The notes under the pieces: model-generated | The model's input: only the letters and a program-made list of their open reading frames with translations | What the model was told of the DNA's origin: nothing | Databases searched by the model: none | NCBI GenBank assembly: GCA_963811825.1 | Contig: CAWESS010000036.1 | Coordinates: 186,001-250,000 of the forward strand | DNA from: Fodinibacter sp963811825 | Lineage (GTDB): Bacteria; Actinomycetota; Actinomycetes; Actinomycetales; Dermatophilaceae | DNA length: 64,000 nt | Reading direction: 5' to 3' | In this document: piece after piece, positions 61,222 through 64,000 of the stretch | How positions within the stretch are numbered: position 1 is the first letter of the stretch | How the letters are laid out: the number at the start of each line of letters is the position of its first letter | Translations under genes and position numbers: made by a program

Positions 61222-61273
61222 CGCGGTCGAGGTGATACCGCACGTGAATGCGTGCACCTGGGGTTCGACCCAG
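61222..61273. repeat. 52-bp direct repeat, copy 2
   Basis: Matches 60671-60722 at 50 of 52 positions, in the same orientation. It lies between the TPR gene start and the end of the DedA-like gene. Confidence 0.85.
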
Positions 61274-61303
61274 GAGCCGGGTGCGACTCAGGCGCTGGTC
61301 GAG

Positions 61304-61762
61304 TCAGCGGGAGCGCGCTCGAGGCGGCGCGACACCAGCGACGATCACGACGACGACCCCCAGCGCCACGAGGGCCCACCACCATGCGAGGTCACCGAAC
61401 CAGGCGTCGAGCACCGTGAACCCCACTGTCGTGTACACGAGCGCCCACAGCAGGGCACCCACGGTGACAGCGGGCAGGAACCGGCGCTGCGGCATCCGGA
61501 GCATGCCAGCAGAGGCGTTGATCGCGGTCTGCACCCCCACGGTGAGGAAACCCAGCGCGACCGCAGGCGCGCCGAAGCGCTGCACCCACCCCTCGGCGCG
61601 GCGGACGATCGGGCGGTCGAGCTGCTCGGAGAAGCGCGAGCGTCCACCCCCGGCCCGCACGCCACGGCCCACCCAGTAGGTGGCGTTGCCGCGGGCGAAG
61701 GCGCCGAGCCACAGCACCCCGAAGACGAGCCACACCGGCCAGCCCTCCACCCACGACTCCAC
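61304..61762 (-). CDS. DedA/VTT-like membrane protein
   Basis: A 152-residue membrane protein. WLVFGVLWLGAFARGNATYW, ALGFLTVGVQTAINASAGML, and FLPAVTVGALLWALVYTTVG are the core, with the small-residue and Arg pattern of DedA (SNARE-associated/VTT) transporters. Typical members are about 200 residues, so this is short. GTG 61762 lies six bases after TACGAT (complement of 61769-61774), leaderless. Likely in lipid or envelope transport. Confidence 0.7.
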   Translation of the reverse strand: MESWVEGWPVWLVFGVLWLGAFARGNATYWVGRGVRAGGGRSRFSEQLDRPIVRRAEGWVQRFGAPAVALGFLTVGVQTAINASAGMLRMPQRRFLPAVTVGALLWALVYTTVGFTVLDAWFGDLAWWWALVALGVVVVIVAGVAPPRARSR

Positions 61763-61810
61763 CCCCCGATCGTAGGCGGGGCGCACTTCCCCTCGTCGCA
61801 CACGTCGAAA

Positions 61811-61858
61811 GAGCGCAACACGCCGGGTGCGATTGCTCGCTCACGGCGTGTTGCGCTC
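61811..61858. repeat. Long-hairpin repeat, copy 3
   Basis: GAGCGCAACACGCCG (61811-61825) pairs with 61844-61858. The right arm continues CACTCGACTGG, the same as copies 1 and 2. It lies between ilvC and the DedA-like gene. Confidence 0.7.
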
Positions 61859-61888
61859 ACTCGACTGGCGTGAAGTCCTCGCTCGGGG

Positions 61889-62920
61889 TCAGCGGGCGGC
61901 GGAGCCCTCGACGTAGTCCTGGTCGCGGTCGGAGTCGACCCAGGCCATGAGCTTGCGCAGGTCGCGGCCGGTGGCCTCGATCGGGTGAGCGGCACCCTTG
62001 GCGCGCAGGGCGGCGAACTCGGGGCCCCCGGCATCCTGGTCGTCGATGAAGCGCTTGGCGAAGGCGCCGCTGCGGATGTCGGCGAGCACGGCCTGCATGT
62101 TCTCCTTGACCGACGGGTCGATGACGCGCGGGCCCGAGACGTAGTCGCCGTACTCGGCCGTGTCGGACACCGACCAGCGCTGCTTGGCGATGCCGCCCTC
62201 GACCATGAGGTCGACGATGAGCTTGAGCTCGTGCAGGCACTCGAAGTACGCGACCTCGGGCTGGTAGCCGGCCTCGACGAGGGTCTCGAAGCCGTACATC
62301 ACGAGCTGCGAGGCGCCACCGCACAGCACGGACTGCTCACCGAACAGGTCGGTCTCGCACTCCTCGGTGAAGGTCGTCTTGATGCCGCCGGCGCGCAGGC
62401 CGCCGATGGCCTTCGCGTACGACTGCGCGAGCGCCCACGCCGAGCCGGACGCGTCCTGCTCGACCGCGAGCAGCACCGGCACACCGCGACCGTCGACGAA
62501 CTCGCGGCGCACGAGGTGGCCGGGGCCCTTCGGGGCGACCATGAGCACGTCGGAGCCGGCCTCGGGCTGGATGTAGCCGAAGCGGATGTTGAAGCCGTGG
62601 CCGAAGAGCAGCGCCGCGCCCTCGGCGAGGTTGGGCTTGATCTCGTCGGCGTACACGGTGCGCTGCACCTGGTCGGGCGTGAGGATGACGACGAGGTCGG
62701 ACTCGGCGACGGCCTCGGCGACCGTGAGCACGCGCAGCCCTTCGGCCTCGGCCTTGGCACGGGACTTCGAGCCCTCGGCGAGACCGACGCGCACGTCGAC
62801 CCCGGAGTCGCGCAGGTTCAGCGCGTGGGCGTGGCCCTGGCTGCCGTAGCCGATGACAGCGACCTTGCGGCCCTGGATCAGCGCCAGGTCGGCGTCGTCG
62901 TCGTAGAACATCTCGGCCAT
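61889..62920 (-). CDS. ilvC: Ketol-acid reductoisomerase (NADP+)
   Basis: Second shared step of valine and isoleucine synthesis, 343 residues, class I. KVAVIGYGSQGHAHALNLRD (cofactor), VLMVAPKGPGHLVRREF, and FTEECETDLFGEQSVLCGGA (metal-binding Asp/Glu) are all present. AAGGAGAG precedes ATG 62920. It lies 82 bases after ilvN. Confidence 0.97.
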   Translation of the reverse strand: MAEMFYDDDADLALIQGRKVAVIGYGSQGHAHALNLRDSGVDVRVGLAEGSKSRAKAEAEGLRVLTVAEAVAESDLVVILTPDQVQRTVYADEIKPNLAEGAALLFGHGFNIRFGYIQPEAGSDVLMVAPKGPGHLVRREFVDGRGVPVLLAVEQDASGSAWALAQSYAKAIGGLRAGGIKTTFTEECETDLFGEQSVLCGGASQLVMYGFETLVEAGYQPEVAYFECLHELKLIVDLMVEGGIAKQRWSVSDTAEYGDYVSGPRVIDPSVKENMQAVLADIRSGAFAKRFIDDQDAGGPEFAALRAKGAAHPIEATGRDLRKLMAWVDSDRDQDYVEGSAAR

Positions 62921-63002
62921 CGTCTCGGCCTCTCCTTGTGGTGGTGGTGATTGAGTTCGGGTCGCACTGTATGCCGTGTCACGGATGGGGCGCGGCAGGG
63001 TC

Positions 63003-63515
63003 TCAGGCGCTGCGCAGGCTCCGGTCGGTGATCGACCGCGGTCCGCGGCCGATGGCGACGATGCCGGACTGCACGAGCTCCTTGACGCCGTAGGGCTCCA
63101 GGACGTCGAGCAGGGCGCGCAGCTTGTCGGTCGTGCCGGTGGCCTCGATGGTCAGCGAGTCGGTGGCGACGTCGACGACCTTGGCGCGGAACATCTGCAC
63201 CATCTCGAGCACCTGGCTGCGGGTGCCCGCGTCGGCGCGGACCTTGATGAGCATGACCTGGCGCTGCACGGCAGAGGTCGGCTCGAGCTCGACGACCTTG
63301 AGCACCTCGACGAGCTTGTTGAGCTGCTTGGTCACCTGCTCCAGGGGCAGCTCGTCGACGTCGACGACGACGGTCATCCGGGACACGTCCGGGTACTCGG
63401 TCTCGCCCACGGCGAGGGAGTCGATGTTGAAGCCCCGCCGGGAGAACAGGGCGGCGATGCGGGCGAGCACGCCGGGCTTGTTCTCGACGAGGACGGACAG
63501 GGTGTGCTTGGACAT
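63003..63515 (-). CDS. ilvN: Acetolactate synthase small subunit
   Basis: Regulatory ACT-domain subunit of acetohydroxyacid synthase, 170 residues, giving valine feedback. The ACT domain covers residues 3-75 (HTLSVLVENKPGVLARIAAL, FSRRGFNIDSLAVGETEYPD). ATG 63515 starts the ACT fold; GTG 63524 is possible. It begins 15 bases after the ilvB stop, so they form one operon. Confidence 0.96.
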   Translation of the reverse strand: MSKHTLSVLVENKPGVLARIAALFSRRGFNIDSLAVGETEYPDVSRMTVVVDVDELPLEQVTKQLNKLVEVLKVVELEPTSAVQRQVMLIKVRADAGTRSQVLEMVQMFRAKVVDVATDSLTIEATGTTDKLRALLDVLEPYGVKELVQSGIVAIGRGPRSITDRSLRSA

Positions 63516-63530
63516 GGCGGTCACGCCCCT

Positions 63531-64000
63531 TCAGTTCTCGTGGGATCCGGAGGGGACCCCGTCGTGGTCGGGATCGAGACCCTGCTCGACCGCCTCGGAC
63601 TCCTCGCGGTCCCACTGCGGCGCGGTGTCGCGGGCGACCTGGATGAGGTCGTTGCTGACGCCGGCGGCGACCATCGGCCAGACCATGGCGTCGCGGTGGA
63701 CGACGAAGTCGACGACGACCGGGCGGTCGTTGACCGCCATCGCCGCGCGGATGGTGTCGTCGACGTCCTCGGGCCGCTCGCACCGGAACCCGGCACAGCC
63801 GTAGGCGTCGGCGAGCTTGACGAAGTCGGGGACGCGCGAGCCGACCGAGGTGTGCAGGTCGGTGTTGGAGTAGCGCTCGTTGTAGAAGAGCGTCTGCCAC
63901 TGGCGGACCATGCCGAGCGAGCTGTTGTTGATGATCGCGACCTTGATCGGGATGTTGTTGATGACGCAGGTCGCGAGCTCCTGGTTGGTCATCTGGAAGC
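63531..64000 (-). CDS. ilvB: Acetolactate synthase large subunit, C-terminal end (cut by window end)
   Basis: The final 155 codons of the ThDP-dependent catalytic subunit: ELATCVINNIPIKVAIINN, MVRQWQTLFYNERYSNTDLH (the conserved quinone/ThDP-adjacent loop), and DRPVVVDFVVHRDAMVWPMV. The start lies outside the window. It leads ilvB-ilvN-ilvC. Confidence 0.95.
   Translation of the reverse strand, partial: FQMTNQELATCVINNIPIKVAIINNSSLGMVRQWQTLFYNERYSNTDLHTSVGSRVPDFVKLADAYGCAGFRCERPEDVDDTIRAAMAVNDRPVVVDFVVHRDAMVWPMVAAGVSNDLIQVARDTAPQWDREESEAVEQGLDPDHDGVPSGSHEN

Noticed and set aside
60671..61273. tRNA gene from the TGGGGTTCGACCCA motif
   Set aside because: Only the T-arm-like stem is present; no acceptor, D-arm or anticodon arm can be folded around either copy.

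Overview
This window is high-GC chromosomal DNA (roughly 70% by eye) from an actinobacterium. The gene order fits Actinomycetota of the Intrasporangiaceae/Micrococcales type: the minus strand reads ilvB-ilvN-ilvC, serA, leuB, ilvE, cimA, gltX, leuC-leuD (with a divergent IclR regulator), hup, murA, plsC-gpsA, ddl, thiL, then past rpmB the DAK2 gene, recG-rsmD, coaD, DUF177-rpmF-rnc-mutM. The family assignment is inference from gene order and codon use; no 16S gene is present.

Layout. 0-12 kb: DNA repair and translation block (mutM, rnc, rpmF, DUF177, coaD, rsmD, recG, DAK2 protein, rpmB), with a surface acyltransferase and a hemerythrin-like gene inserted. 12-25 kb: thiL, a stand-alone Lrp-type ligand-binding protein, a DUF3515 lipoprotein, a self-regulated hydrolase/TetR cassette, ddl, a PLP gamma-lyase, gpsA-plsC, cofC (F420 synthesis), murA, an HU-like protein with a long Lys/Ala tail, leuD-leuC and an LtbR/NdgR-type regulator. 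25.4-31.5 kb: an accessory block with a short CysG-like protein, a truncated DUF4188 gene, an IS481-type remnant, membrane proteins, a YceI/TetR pair and a VOC/PadR pair, ending at the 3' end of tRNA-Glu. 31.5-41.5 kb: tRNA-Glu, tRNA-Gln, a HAD phosphatase, gltX, an FAH-family hydrolase, a GH13 alpha-glucosidase, an SGNH lipoprotein, DUF805, a family usually labelled 3-methyladenine glycosylase, a broken comB, and cimA behind an apparent transcription attenuator. 41.9-51.6 kb: a secreted subtilase, then a minus-strand amine/polyamine-catabolism-like operon (GntR regulator, glutamine-synthetase-like ligase, aldehyde dehydrogenase, SDR, class I amidotransferase, metallo-beta-lactamase-fold protein). 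51.6-64 kb: a Cof-type HAD, ilvE, small secreted and membrane proteins, leuB, a NarL-type two-component system, serA, a DedA-like protein, and ilvC-ilvN-ilvB (the last cut by the window edge).

How it works together. Branched-chain amino acid synthesis dominates (ilvB, ilvN, ilvC, ilvE, cimA, leuB, leuC, leuD and the IclR regulator), with serA nearby. CimA makes citramalate from pyruvate, giving a threonine-independent route into isoleucine. A 15-codon leader peptide rich in Leu, Val, Thr and Ile precedes a terminator upstream of cimA.

Two properties run across the window. First, about 19 reading-frame breaks occur, including in recG, rsmD, thiL, plsC and hup; a similar rate in essential genes points to indel errors in the assembly rather than gene decay. 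Second, many genes have a TANNNT box 6-9 bases before an ATG or GTG, the signature of leaderless transcripts.
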